Shown: piece after piece, positions 22,295 to 33,860 of the stretch | How the letters are laid out: each line of letters starts with the position of its first letter | Position numbering within the stretch: the stretch's first letter is position 1 | Source of the DNA: Leptospira adleri | Lineage (GTDB): Bacteria; Spirochaetota; Leptospiria; Leptospirales; Leptospiraceae | Assembly (NCBI RefSeq): GCF_002811985.1 | Contig: NZ_NPDU01000015.1 | Span: 14,578-78,577, forward strand | DNA: 64,000 nucleotides | Reading direction: 5' to 3' | Position numbers and translations under genes: made by a program | Notes under the pieces: model-generated | Told to the model about the DNA's origin: nothing | Databases searched by the model: none | What the model saw: only the letters and a program-made list of their open reading frames with translations

Positions 22295-23875
22295 GTTCCG
22301 TTCCTTTGAATTCCTGTAGCCCAAGACTCGCAAGCCAGGACTCGTAGTGTATAAAGATAGAAATGTTTGCGGATTCTCCCAGAACTTTTCGGATATGCGA
22401 GAAAGTAATTCCGGGACCACAAGCGTGATAACGGTCTTTTATCTGAGGGAACAAAGAGAGAGCCTTGTCGAATTGAGAGGCGCTCATCCAAAAAAAATGG
22501 GTTTTATCGGAAAGATCCGGATGATCTTCGAGAGGAGTCGTTTGATACGTAAGAACTCTTTCCAAACCGGATGAAATTTCGGTGGAACCGATATGAGTAC
22601 ATTTTACAAAATTCAAATTTTTTCCGAAAAGCACACCCTTCGGCAATTCCTCTTCGCCCAGCGCATCCAGAGAACCGTGAACCCAGACGTCCCGCTCCGC
22701 GAGTTGATGCCAAGTTTTAAGACCGCTCGTCCAGACAAGACCTTTGTGTTCCAAAGAAGAATCCAAATTCGGATAGGCGTTCCCCCGAGTTACGAGCCAA
22801 TCCTTCCGGATCAATTCTTCCGGAAGAAGGTGATCTTCCTTTTTTCCGTCCGCGGCAAGCACATAACCTTTGTTAGATGGAAGAGGGGTTCTTTTCTGTT
22901 TGATCGCCTCTCCCGGAACCGGGTAGGCTTTCTCCGCGGATTCCGCCGAAGGAGCGGAGAAAGAAAAAAATTGCTCTTCGATCTCGAGGACTTCGCCCGC
23001 GTCCGTTAGCCCTCTTTGATACAAGATCTTACCGTAAGGTCGCTTTAAAATCGAAACTCCGATCTTTTGATGACAGCCTCCGCCGAATTTGCGGAGAATA
23101 TTCCTTTCCTCTTCGACCGCTTCGACCACGTCCGAATTACCAAGGGCTTTTAGAATCTTTAGAGCCCATTCGTCGTCGGCCCGAACTTCCGCGGCGACGG
23201 CGCCTTGTGCGGGAGCGGAAGGATTTAGGGAAAGAGGAAAGATCTGAAAGACGGATTCTTCCAGCGCTTCTTTTAAGAACTTTCGTATTTCTTGATATTC
23301 TAATTCGTCAGAATTGAGAAAATCCGCGGACAAAAGACGATCAAGCGCGGCCTTTGCGACAACGAGCCCGTCAGCGTCCGATTCTTTCCATTTGCGAACT
23401 CTCGTCTGAATGTTTCCGCGCACGGGGATAAAAACAAGATTCGAATTTTTATAACGGGAAGGAAGCGATTTCGGAAGAAATTTTTTGAGATTGTATTCCC
23501 TTCTCGGAGAAGAAGTCTGAATCCTCAATTCTTCCGGAGAACGTTTTGCAAGAGAGGATTTTTTCCAAAGAAGAACGTCCCTTTGATCCGCACGATCCAA
23601 AACTCCCAAGATCGTCGTCCCCGGATGCCCTTCCAAGTCCAGGTCCTTCCAAGAATGGACGACAAGATCCACCTTTTTGTCGACGAGTTCTTTTGTTAAG
23701 TCTTGAGTGAAAACCCCGCGGGTTCCCATCTTCCAGAGAGGGGTTTGCAAATCCTGATCTCCGGAGGCTTCTCTGAAATAGAGTTCCACTTCCAGATCCG
23801 GAAATTTTTTCCGGAGGGCGCCGAGTACAAGGTAGGTTTGAAGTCTTGCGAGAGCGCTTTTGCGGGATCCGATCT

Positions 23876-23891
<16 letters not shown>
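22263..23891 (-). CDS. hemC: Porphobilinogen deaminase fused to uroporphyrinogen III synthase-like domain
   Basis: The 542-residue protein is about 230 residues longer than a normal HemC. Residues 1-290 are porphobilinogen deaminase: IGSRKSALAR, the catalytic aspartate in VVHSWKDLD (about 83), and the dipyrromethane-binding cysteine in FGGGCHQK (273). The rest (VTRGNAYP, then SASQFDKALSLFPQIKD) has the shape of a weakly conserved uroporphyrinogen III synthase (HemD), and no separate hemD is visible in the cluster. A bifunctional HemC/D is consistent with what I recall of Leptospira heme studies. The start codon is TTG with GGGAAG upstream, overlapping hemA by 16 bases. Confidence 0.9.
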
Positions 23892-24751
<860 letters not shown>

Positions 24752-24763
24752 AGCGTTAAATGA

Positions 24764-24804
24764 ACTATACCAGTTTTCCTTGTTTGATTGTCAAAGAAGT
24801 GTCA
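24764..24804 (-). promoter_or_regulatory. hem operon promoter with HemR hem-box
   Basis: On the minus strand TGACA-CTTCTT-TGACA occupies 24789-24804, an exact TGACA-N6-TGACA hem-box. Its second half overlaps a consensus -35 TTGACA (24789-24794). A -10 candidate TATAGT lies at 24764-24769 with a rather long 19-base spacer. Binding here would let HemR control the whole operon, including its own gene. Confidence 0.75.
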
Positions 24805-24861
24805 CCGATCGGAAAAACTTTCGTTTGACTTTATTGAGACTGATTTTCAACTTGGTCATAT

Positions 24862-25074
24862 ATGCAACTCGATATTCAAACTCAAGATTGGATCGTTTAC
24901 GGAATCGTGAGCTTGACCGCAGTTCGGTTGTTCTTTCCTCTTCTCTCCGTAATTCAAGAATTCACCGGAAAAACTTCTCAATCTAAGGACGAAGATTTCG
25001 GATGTTATACACAGGCTTGCAAATCCTGCGATGTGAAAAATTCCTCAAAAGGAAACGATCCGATTCTCCACTAA
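24862..25074 (+). CDS. Small cysteine-containing membrane protein, divergent from hemA
   Basis: A 70-residue product with one membrane segment near the N-terminus (WIVYGIVSLTAVRLFFPLL) and a short tail containing CYTQACKSC. The plan resembles FeoB-associated cysteine-rich membrane proteins, which accompany ferrous iron uptake, but identity is too weak to name it. It is transcribed away from hemA, with the hem-box between them, so it could share heme control. Its end overlaps the convergent phosphatase gene by 30 bases, and its ribosome binding site is poor. I consider it a probable real gene. Confidence 0.55.
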   Translation: MQLDIQTQDWIVYGIVSLTAVRLFFPLLSVIQEFTGKTSQSKDEDFGCYTQACKSCDVKNSSKGNDPILH

Positions 25075-25905
25075 AGCAAGAGCGACTCCGTCCTCTTCAT
25101 TGCTGTATCGCGTAACGTGCTTCGCCGAATTTTTGATTTCGGGAACTGCGTTTTTCATCGCAAAACCGACCCCGCTGTGAAGGAGCATCTCAAGATCGTT
25201 CCTTTCGTCTCCAAAAGAGACGACCCCGTCCCCATCCAAACCTTTCAAAGAAAGAAAACGCGAAATCCCGGACCATTTAGAAACGGAAACGTTGATGATC
25301 TCCACACAATAAGAAACTCCCGGAATTTTTGTAAGAATACAACGAAGATCGGAAGCATTCGGCAAAGATGAAATCTTTCGGACTAGGGAATCCAGATCTT
25401 CCTTCTGAAGAGCCAAAAAACATATTACAAGAATCTTATCTAATTCGAGAGAAAGGAAATCTCCCACGGAACGGGTGCGGGACAAGTCCCCTCCCGAATA
25501 GTTGTGATAGATTTCGCTCGTGATCGGAACTTCCGTGAACATGTCGACGCCGTCCTCAAACCGATCGACGTGAAGAATCGGAGGAGTGTGAAATTCTTTT
25601 CCAAGAAGAAGGATATCATAGACGAGCTTCGGTTCGAGATAACTCTCCGCGATTCTCTGCGCGCTCGGAGAATGTCGTAAGATTTGTCCGTTGTTGGAGA
25701 CGACGTGAACTTCTCCTCGAAATTCTTTCGCAAAAGAGAACGTGGAGAAAAATCTTCTCCCAGTCGCGATCACAAGATTCTTTCCTTGGTCGATCGCTTT
25801 CTGAAGAACGGAGTGGGTGAGGGGAGAAATTTTACTCTTGGAGTTGAGAAGAGTTCCGTCCAAGTCGACGGCGATCGTATGAATCTGAGAAGGATCGAAA
25901 GACAT
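25045..25905 (-). CDS. HAD-superfamily hydrolase, Cof type
   Basis: A 286-residue sugar-phosphatase-like protein of HAD subfamily IIB. Motif I is VDLDGTLLNS, motif II lies around VVSNNGQI, a lysine of motif III is in SVSKWSG, and motif IV is FGDERNDLEML. The cap between motifs II and III is of the usual alpha/beta type. Enzymes of this class dephosphorylate sugar phosphates or flavin precursors, and the exact substrate cannot be predicted. The gene is upstream of a long repeat-bearing spacer. Confidence 0.88.
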   Translation of the reverse strand: MSFDPSQIHTIAVDLDGTLLNSKSKISPLTHSVLQKAIDQGKNLVIATGRRFFSTFSFAKEFRGEVHVVSNNGQILRHSPSAQRIAESYLEPKLVYDILLLGKEFHTPPILHVDRFEDGVDMFTEVPITSEIYHNYSGGDLSRTRSVGDFLSLELDKILVICFLALQKEDLDSLVRKISSLPNASDLRCILTKIPGVSYCVEIINVSVSKWSGISRFLSLKGLDGDGVVSFGDERNDLEMLLHSGVGFAMKNAVPEIKNSAKHVTRYSNEEDGVALALVENRIVSF

Positions 25906-26425
25906 GTTTTGTTTCAGGAAATCGAGAGGGAGATTTTAGAGAAGGAGTTTTTTGTATCTGAAATTGCACACGAAATCCAGGAAGAATCAAAAGTTCCGTC
26001 GATCCAGGAGCCCCATTCTTTTTTGCGAGAAAGAATCAGAATGGAAGTAAGAAATTCTCTGATTCAAGGGCGTTGCTGGAGATTCTTCTTGTACGCCTCA
26101 ACCTTTCGTAGGACCTACAAGTCCTCCGTAAAAATCGCGGGCCCCACCCTGGTTGGGTGGAGGAGGCGGGCTGGTGGGAAAACTCGGGAAAACCTCCTTT
26201 AGCACAAAAAAACGAATCCACAACTAAATTTCGATTCTCAAAAATCGCGTCGGAACTCCGACAAAAAAGAAACGCCCCCTTTTCCGAAAGGGAGAACTTC
26301 CGCTTTTTCACGGAAGAACCTTCCATTCTCATTGGAAATCCTGCCTCAAACATCCTCCAAAAAAAGGAAGAGCTTTCTTTTTCCGACAAAACTCAAAGAG
26401 TGGGAATCTAAAAAGAAGAAAGAAG
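25906..26425. other. Spacer of about 520 bases with dispersed repeats
   Basis: No credible gene is visible. It contains the GC-rich 74-bp repeat (26118-26191) and the palindrome GTCGGAACTCCGAC at 26249-26262, which is followed by an A-run. The mqnD promoter should lie near its right end, but I see no convincing -35 and -10 pair. Confidence 0.5.
26118..26191 (+). repeat. 74-bp GC-rich dispersed repeat, copy A
   Basis: The element runs from CAAGTCCTCCGTAAAAATCG through the hairpin CCCCACCC-TGG-TTGGGTGG to TGGTGGGAAAACTCGGGAAA. It is identical to the copy at 27377-27450 except for two positions that I can see. The two copies are in the same orientation and bracket mqnD. Confidence 0.85.
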
Positions 26426-27250
26426 ATGGAACTCAGCTTAGCATATTCCCCCTGCCCAAACGATACGTTTTTATTTTACCACCTCGTGCACGGAAAAACT
26501 TCCGATCAATTCCAAATCCGAGAAGAGCTCCACGACGTCGAAGAATTAAACCGCTCCGCGTTTTCAGGAAAGTATCAAACCACAAAACTTTCCTTTGCAG
26601 CTTATTTTTCAGTGATGGATCGGTATTCGATTCTCGATTCCGGATCGGCCTTAGGTCGGAACTGCGGCCCCCTTTTGGTTTTCAAAAAGGGAAAGAATCT
26701 CGGGTCTGCGAAAGGAAAAAAAATTCTCATCCCCGGAGAATTCACGACGGCGAATCTTCTTTTGAAATTATTCCTCAAGAATGATTTTCAAGCCGAGGCG
26801 GTACGTTACGACAAGATCATCCCTCTCCTTCTTTCCGGAGAAGCCGACTTTGGAGTTTTGATCCACGAAGAACGTTTCACCTACGAAAGACAAGGCCTCG
26901 TAAAACTTCAAGACCTGGGAGAATGGTGGGAAGAATCGACCGGAAAACACATCCCGTTAGGCGCAATCGCAATCCGAAGGGACCTGGACCCCGGATTAAA
27001 ATCGGACTTCGACGACGCGCTCAAAAAAAGCCTGGATCTCGGCTATCAAAACAGAGAAAAAACTTACGAATACATTCTAAAACATTCCCAAGACACAACG
27101 AGAGAAGTCGTAGATGCCCATATCGCATTGTATGTGAACGAGTTCACTCGTTCTCTTGGAACCGAAGGAAGAGAAGCGATTTTGGAACTCTATCGGAGAG
27201 GGGTCGATGCAGGCTTCTTGCCCGGAGGAAAAGAGGGAAGTTTGTTCTAA
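26426..27250 (+). CDS. mqnD: 1,4-dihydroxy-6-naphthoate synthase (futalosine pathway)
   Basis: A 274-residue protein of the MqnA/MqnD periplasmic-binding-protein-like fold. The N-terminal SPCPNDTFLFYHLVHG and the later SGEADFGVLIHEERFTY block are characteristic of MqnD, which turns cyclic dehypoxanthine futalosine into 1,4-dihydroxy-6-naphthoate on the way to menaquinone. Length is normal. A purine-rich AAAGAAGAAAGAAG precedes the ATG. No other mqn gene is nearby, so the pathway is dispersed. It is flanked on both sides by near-identical repeats. Confidence 0.9.
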   Translation: MELSLAYSPCPNDTFLFYHLVHGKTSDQFQIREELHDVEELNRSAFSGKYQTTKLSFAAYFSVMDRYSILDSGSALGRNCGPLLVFKKGKNLGSAKGKKILIPGEFTTANLLLKLFLKNDFQAEAVRYDKIIPLLLSGEADFGVLIHEERFTYERQGLVKLQDLGEWWEESTGKHIPLGAIAIRRDLDPGLKSDFDDALKKSLDLGYQNREKTYEYILKHSQDTTREVVDAHIALYVNEFTRSLGTEGREAILELYRRGVDAGFLPGGKEGSLF

Positions 27251-27569
27251 GATATCAAAAAGAGCAGCTTCCTCTTTTTTTGGCGATTTCGAAGTTCCGA
27301 AAACAAGACCGTGAACCTCGCTTCTTCACTCCAAACCCAAGCGGCCCTGTGAAGGATAAATTTGTCGTAACTCCGACAAGTCCTCCGTAAAAGTCGCGGG
27401 CCCCACCCTGGTTGGGTGGAGGAGGCGGGCTGGTGGGAAAACTCGGGAAATTTTCTCTATCACAGAAATCCAATCTCGTAAAGAAAAATCCCATTCTTTC
27501 TTCTTGCGTCGGAACTCCGACAAAAAAAGCGACTTTCCCGATCCTTAAAAAGTAGGAACTCCTTCTTTT
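27251..27569. other. Spacer of about 320 bases with dispersed repeats
   Basis: No gene is visible between the convergent mqnD and metF. It holds the second 74-bp GC-rich repeat and GTCGGAACTCCGAC at 27508-27521 followed by an A-run, the same pair of elements as on the other side of mqnD. AGTAGGAACTCC appears near 27550. Confidence 0.55.
27377..27450 (+). repeat. 74-bp GC-rich dispersed repeat, copy B
   Basis: This copy has AAAAGTCGCGGG where copy A has AAAAATCGCGGG, and otherwise matches it over the full length apart from the last base. The central CCCCACCC and GGGTGG arms can form a stable hairpin. Copies A and B are about 1.26 kb apart. Confidence 0.85.
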
Positions 27570-28442
<873 letters not shown>

Positions 28443-28451
28443 AGAGTCCCG

Positions 28452-30965
28452 TCATTGAAAGCAAAGAAGAATTTGGATCTGACCTCTCCCGGAACGAAGC
28501 GGAGTCAACGCTTTTCCGAAAAGAGAACCCGGCCGAAGAGACTCCGCCGAAATTCGAACAGCGTGTCCGCCGGTTAAACCGGTAACGAGCAAACTCCCCG
28601 GCTGGATCGGATAAGAAGAAGCGTCCGCGTTTACCGTAACGACACCCGACACTGCGACGAGCCAATGAGAACCGTCCGCAGGAACGGAATCTCCGAAGAG
28701 TAGGGCCGCCGATTTTACGGCGACTCCGATCGCATTCGTCGCGTTAGCCGTCTTTGCCTTTTGCAAACGACCGTCCTCTCCCATCGCCAAAATATCGCCT
28801 TCTCCGATCACGTCGGATGGATTCACCGGAAAGAATCTCGCGATACAATCGGAGTTCTTACCCGTCGAAATTCGAACACTTCCGGAAAATTCGGATTCTC
28901 CTTCCGCAAGAAACGCTTTTCCGGATCCGGTCTCTCCCAGGGAAGAAATTCCCTTTCCGTTGGCAAACAAAGCAACGCCCGATCTCGAATGGAAGATTCC
29001 GCCAAACCCTCGTTTGGCGAGACCGATCACTCCCGCCGATTCTTGGTCGCCCGAAGAGGAATCTCCTCGAACTCCGAACCTTTCTCCGTATCCGATCAAA
29101 CCCGTATTGCGCGCGGACCCGACGATCCCCGCGCCTTTTTCGCTGTCGTTTCTTGCGTAAACAGGAGCGTGATTTTCTGGAGGAGGCGCGATGTTCGTAT
29201 AAGCGGCTTCCGTCGCTCCTTTTACTTTTAAGAATCCCGTATGAGAACTGAAGTCGTGATCGAGCGGCGCGTAATCGTGAACGTGAGGCTTAGGATCTCT
29301 TTTATCGGACAATCTCGGATCGTCTGAGGAAACGACTTTTCCGGGAGCGTTATTCCCGAGAGTTGCAATCTCTACGATTCCCGGATACGAAGTGGTCGCG
29401 CTTCGAAGTCGCTTATCATTTCCTTGGACGACGACGCCTTCTTTCGATTCTCCGGATTGCGCGAGTTGAACGATCCCGTAAGATTCCGTGGTGGCGATTT
29501 TTAGGCGTTTGTCATCTCCTTGGACCGCCGCCTCGGAAGAACCTTCTCCGCTTTTTGCAAAACGAACAATCCCCGGAAACTCCGTGTTTGCTTTTCGAAT
29601 CCTAGGATCGTCTGCGGTCACGGCTTTTCCCGGTTCCGAAGCTCCCGGCTCGGAAAGAATCGCCAAACCGTATTTTTTAGTAGTCGCGATCTTCAGACGA
29701 TCGTCGTTTCCTTGGACAACGACTCCGTCTTTCGTTTCTCCATTCTCCGCCAACTCTACAATCCCCAAACTAGAAACCGTCGCCGCTTTTAAACGGTCGT
29801 CGTTTCCTTGGACAACTCTTTCCGCCCGATTTTCGCCATTGGTTGCAAGACGTACTAACCCGTGTGCGAGTTCGGTCGCGTGTTTAAGCCGTTTATCATT
29901 CCCTTGAACCACAACGCCTTCTTTGTCCTCTCCGTCTCCCGCGAGTTCTACGATCCCTTTATATTCAGTCGAAGAATCTCTCAACCTTCTGTCGTTCGAT
30001 TGAACGGCGACCCCTTCGGAATTTTCGCCGTCGACCGCAAGGCGCACCAAACCGGAACGAAGAACCGTCGCGTAGGGAAGCGGTTCCGACGTCGGCTTGT
30101 TCGTAAGATCGCTCAGATGAGGTGTCGCATAGAGTTCCAATTCAACAATTTTGGTCTGATAAAGTTCTTGGCCTTTTTTTTCATTCTGGCGGGCAACCAG
30201 CTTCAGATAACGCACGTTCGTCGGAAGGAATCTCCATTGATACCAAACCCCCGGCTCGGATAAGAATTGATTCTCCTCCAACAACTGATTCCAAGAAAGA
30301 TCATCCTCGCTGTAATACACGGTAAATCTTTCCGGAAAACAAACCGGCTCCGTTTTGGAAGTAAGAAGTCGAAGTTCGTTGACGCGGCTGATCGAGCCGA
30401 GGTCGGTAAGAAAAAATTCTTCTCCGGGTTTCGGAGATTCTTTCGATGCCCATCCGTAGTCGGGCCTTTGATCGATGAGATTTTCTTTCACCCAAAAACG
30501 GTCTTGTTCGGAGCTGACTCCTATCTTTACGATTCCGGAAATTCCGACTTCCAACTGCCCGAGGGAAACCTTGTATTTCCCGGATCCGTCCTTCTCGGAA
30601 ACCTGGCTGATCAATTTTAAGAATTTTGCTTGGACGAGGGAAAAGTTCCACTGTCCTACCTTTTGATTTAAACGCCGAAATCCGGTCTCTTGAAGAATCG
30701 GTTCCCAGACGATTCCATCCATAGAAATTTCAAAACGAAACGTATCCGGAAAAAAGTTAATTTCCTGCGGATTAGAATGCAGTCTGATCTGATTTAAACT
30801 GGAAATTCCATCCAGGAGCAGGGTGAGGGAAGATATTCCGGGAGAATCCTTTGTTTCATTGTAACGTAAAAGTTTTCCTTCTTTTAAATCGTAAGTTCCG
30901 GAAGATTTAATTTCCCGGATTTTCAAAGGGCCGGGGTGGCTGATTCGAATCGATTCAGAGTTCAT
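28452..30965 (-). CDS. Large protein with discoidin-like domains and eight tail-fibre-like repeats
   Basis: The 837-residue protein has three parts. Residues 1-285 contain two beta-rich units resembling F5/8 type C (discoidin) domains, each with the pattern FRFEISMDGIVWEP / FTVYYSEDDLSWNQ and a closing KFLKLISQ / RYLKLVARQ. Residues 299-555 are eight repeats of 32 residues with consensus T-x4-GIVxLAxxGExxxGVVVQGNDxRLK, close in style to repeats in phage tail fibres. The rest contains VHDYAPLDHDFSSHTG and glycine-rich beta structure ending in a YPIQPGSLLVTGLTGG segment. There is no signal peptide. It could be a surface or phage-derived adhesin; that is inference. It lies between rep and metF. 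Confidence 0.75.
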   Translation of the reverse strand: MNSESIRISHPGPLKIREIKSSGTYDLKEGKLLRYNETKDSPGISSLTLLLDGISSLNQIRLHSNPQEINFFPDTFRFEISMDGIVWEPILQETGFRRLNQKVGQWNFSLVQAKFLKLISQVSEKDGSGKYKVSLGQLEVGISGIVKIGVSSEQDRFWVKENLIDQRPDYGWASKESPKPGEEFFLTDLGSISRVNELRLLTSKTEPVCFPERFTVYYSEDDLSWNQLLEENQFLSEPGVWYQWRFLPTNVRYLKLVARQNEKKGQELYQTKIVELELYATPHLSDLTNKPTSEPLPYATVLRSGLVRLAVDGENSEGVAVQSNDRRLRDSSTEYKGIVELAGDGEDKEGVVVQGNDKRLKHATELAHGLVRLATNGENRAERVVQGNDDRLKAATVSSLGIVELAENGETKDGVVVQGNDDRLKIATTKKYGLAILSEPGASEPGKAVTADDPRIRKANTEFPGIVRFAKSGEGSSEAAVQGDDKRLKIATTESYGIVQLAQSGESKEGVVVQGNDKRLRSATTSYPGIVEIATLGNNAPGKVVSSDDPRLSDKRDPKPHVHDYAPLDHDFSSHTGFLKVKGATEAAYTNIAPPPENHAPVYARNDSEKGAGIVGSARNTGLIGYGERFGVRGDSSSGDQESAGVIGLAKRGFGGIFHSRSGVALFANGKGISSLGETGSGKAFLAEGESEFSGSVRISTGKNSDCIARFFPVNPSDVIGEGDILAMGEDGRLQKAKTANATNAIGVAVKSAALLFGDSVPADGSHWLVAVSGVVTVNADASSYPIQPGSLLVTGLTGGHAVRISAESLRPGSLFGKALTPLRSGRGQIQILLCFQ
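29301..30071 (-). repeat. Eight tandem 96-bp coding repeats
   Basis: Eight 32-codon units encode the tail-fibre-like repeat. Each includes a GND or DDxRL turn (for example VVVQGNDKRL, AVTADDPRI, VVSSDDPRL). Units 2, 4 and 7 are the most alike; units 5 and 8 diverge. Repetition of this kind can change copy number by recombination. Confidence 0.8.
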
Positions 30966-30990
30966 TCAAGATTTGTCCTGGTTCTCTTTT

Positions 30991-31884
30991 TTAATATTTA
31001 GAGGAAATAGTTCGGTTTTCTTCGGTTTTTGCGGAAAATATAACCAATATCGGAGGACGGATTTCCTCTGTGAAGTACTTTGCAATGATCATTCGGAGGG
31101 ACTCGGGAACGCTATCCAAGACACAAATGGTTCGTCCATCCGGCTCTACACGAATTTGTTCCAAAATTTCTATGCTGGACCGGGTAAGCCTTTCCCTCGA
31201 CCAAGTTAAGAATCCTTTCCAAGTCGCCTCTTTTTCGCTCATCCCGCTCGGAGGCTGATTAAATTCAGGCATGGGTGCGACGTTTTCGGTTCCCATTAGA
31301 TTCTTACAAATTCCTTGAACATAGCGCAAGTTTCCTTCCATCCCTCTGAGTTTTGCAATCCCAAGCGCTTCTGACAAGATCGAGGTCCCGTATTTTTCTT
31401 CCAACAATGACAAACTCAATGGCGTATTCTTCTTTCCTGGTTCTTGATTTTGATTGTTGGTTATGGTTATATTGATATGGTTTGGGGCTCCTTCCGCAGA
31501 CCCCTGGGATCCCTTTTTTGACCCCTCAAAGATTTCCGATTCTCCACCTCCAAGGTATCCAGAATTATACCCCTGAGGTGGAATCTTGGACCCGGCATAG
31601 TTGAAACAAAAATAATACCGCGAACTCGTATGTCCCGTTCCGGGCGTGACTTGGAGAAGTCCGGCTTGGATCAGGTCTCTCTTTCCTTGGATGATGGATT
31701 TTTTTGTTTTGAAGCCCGTTAGCTTTAAGAGCATTTCTGTGCTCGGCCATACCGGTTTGAAATGCTGGTTGCTAAATTTAAGCAGCACCAAATACAGCGT
31801 CTTTGCCGCAGAGGATAAGCCGGCCCAGACGCCGGAATCAATGATATCGGCGAAAAATTTGATATAGGGATAATGTTCGCCCAT
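30991..31884 (-). CDS. Replication-initiator-like protein (winged helix plus DnaD-like domain)
   Basis: A protein of about 297 residues. Residues 1-110 form a helix-turn-helix of the type seen in plasmid and phage replication initiators (AAKTLYLVLLKF, WPSTEMLLKLTG, SIIQGKRDLIQAGLL). After a low-complexity linker, LLEEKYGTSILSEALGIAKL and NLRYVQGICKNLMG look like a DnaD/DnaB-loader-type domain. ATG 31884 has GAAGGAAA directly upstream and is better than TTG 31932. It lies next to parB and parA across a dyad-rich spacer, the usual rep-par layout of leptospiral plasmids. I infer a Rep protein for this replicon or for an integrated plasmid. Confidence 0.6.
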   Translation of the reverse strand: MGEHYPYIKFFADIIDSGVWAGLSSAAKTLYLVLLKFSNQHFKPVWPSTEMLLKLTGFKTKKSIIQGKRDLIQAGLLQVTPGTGHTSSRYYFCFNYAGSKIPPQGYNSGYLGGGESEIFEGSKKGSQGSAEGAPNHINITITNNQNQEPGKKNTPLSLSLLEEKYGTSILSEALGIAKLRGMEGNLRYVQGICKNLMGTENVAPMPEFNQPPSGMSEKEATWKGFLTWSRERLTRSSIEILEQIRVEPDGRTICVLDSVPESLRMIIAKYFTEEIRPPILVIFSAKTEENRTISSKY

Positions 31885-32011
31885 TTTCCTTCGGGACCCT
31901 CCTTTTCGGGAAAGTACATTAATTTTAAGCAAAAGTTCCGAAGGGAGTTGACATTATTGGACATAATGATACTTATGTCTCATCCAACAACATTCCTTCG
32001 GGAAAATCCGG

Positions 32012-32038
32012 CCCCTGGTTATCCAGGGGAATTTTTTT
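32012..32038 (+). terminator. Rho-independent terminator on plus strand upstream of rep
   Basis: CCCCTGG-TTAT-CCAGGGG is followed by AA and seven T residues. No plus-strand gene precedes it, so it would end a short non-coding transcript antisense to the rep leader. A possible -35 TTGACA is at 31948-31953, but the matching -10 is poor. Confidence 0.6.
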
Positions 32039-32092
32039 GTCCGGATCCAAAATAAATACGCCTTCGGCCTGAATCCTTTAGAATCGGGCTTC

Positions 32093-32152
<60 letters not shown>

Positions 32153-32258
32153 TCTCATTGACCCGTTTTCGGCTGTTTTTAGGAAATTCTTTTTGCTAAG
32201 TACCTGTATGTACTTATTTTAATGTCGCTTAACAATTTTATTAAGCGACATTGGCGTC

Positions 32259-33087
<829 letters not shown>

Positions 33088-33104
<17 letters not shown>

Positions 33105-33840
33105 TCAAAAACTCCTCAATAAAACCTTCGTATTCTTGCGCTTGCTTGCTCGACTTGTTGTATTCAAATACCGATTTTTTTGCGAGATGAGATTCTCCGA
33201 CCGCTACTCCGTCGGAAATGCTCGTTTCAAAAATTCGGAAATATTTTGTCAGCACTGGAACGATGGTTTTTGTCAAAAGCGTTTGTGGTTTGAGTTGGGT
33301 GATAAGCGCACCCAGGATTTCGAGATTGGGGTTGATTCTTTTTTTGATGCTCGTGATCGTCTGTTGCAAACCGACAATTCCATCTACCGAAAACTTCTCA
33401 GCCTGAAGCGGAATGATCACGTAGTTTGAACCGACGAGCGCATTGATCGTAAAGATCGAAAGACTGGGAGGGCAGTCGATGACACAAAAATCAAACCCTT
33501 CCAATCCTTGCAGGGCGTCCCTCAGAATGTAGGGAGCGTCGACCGAACTTCCCGAGAGAGTTTCGACTTCCGCAAGATTGGTTTTTGAAGGCGCTAAAAA
33601 AAGATTCGGAAGTTTGGTATCTACCATGATTTCTTTGATATTCATGCGGGAGTTAAAAACTCCGTGCATGGATTTATCCAGCGTCTCCGGGTTGATAAAA
33701 ATGCCAGTCGAGTTTGCCTGAGGATCGATGTCGACGAGCAAAGTTTTTTTTCCTCTTCTCGCGAGCCCCATGGCCAAATTGAGGGAAGTGGTCGTTTTTC
33801 CTTCTCCGCCTTTCTGGTTTGCAATGGATACTACTATCAT
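33088..33840 (-). CDS. parA: ParA/Soj partition ATPase (second par system)
   Basis: A 250-residue Soj-type ParA without an N-terminal extension. The deviant Walker A KGGEGKTTTS is at residues 10-19, Walker A' in LLVDIDPQANST, and Walker B in FCVIDCPPSLS. It forms dynamic ATP-dependent complexes on nucleoid DNA that move ParB-bound origins. The start codon lies 20 bases from the palindrome at 33861-33876, so ParB may repress the operon. Confidence 0.93.
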
Positions 33841-33860
33841 GATTCTACCTTATATTCTAT

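Noticed and set aside
29301..30071. Regular repeats that could be read as a CRISPR array
   Set aside because: The units are 96 bp, coding, diverged and contiguous without spacers; they encode a protein repeat.
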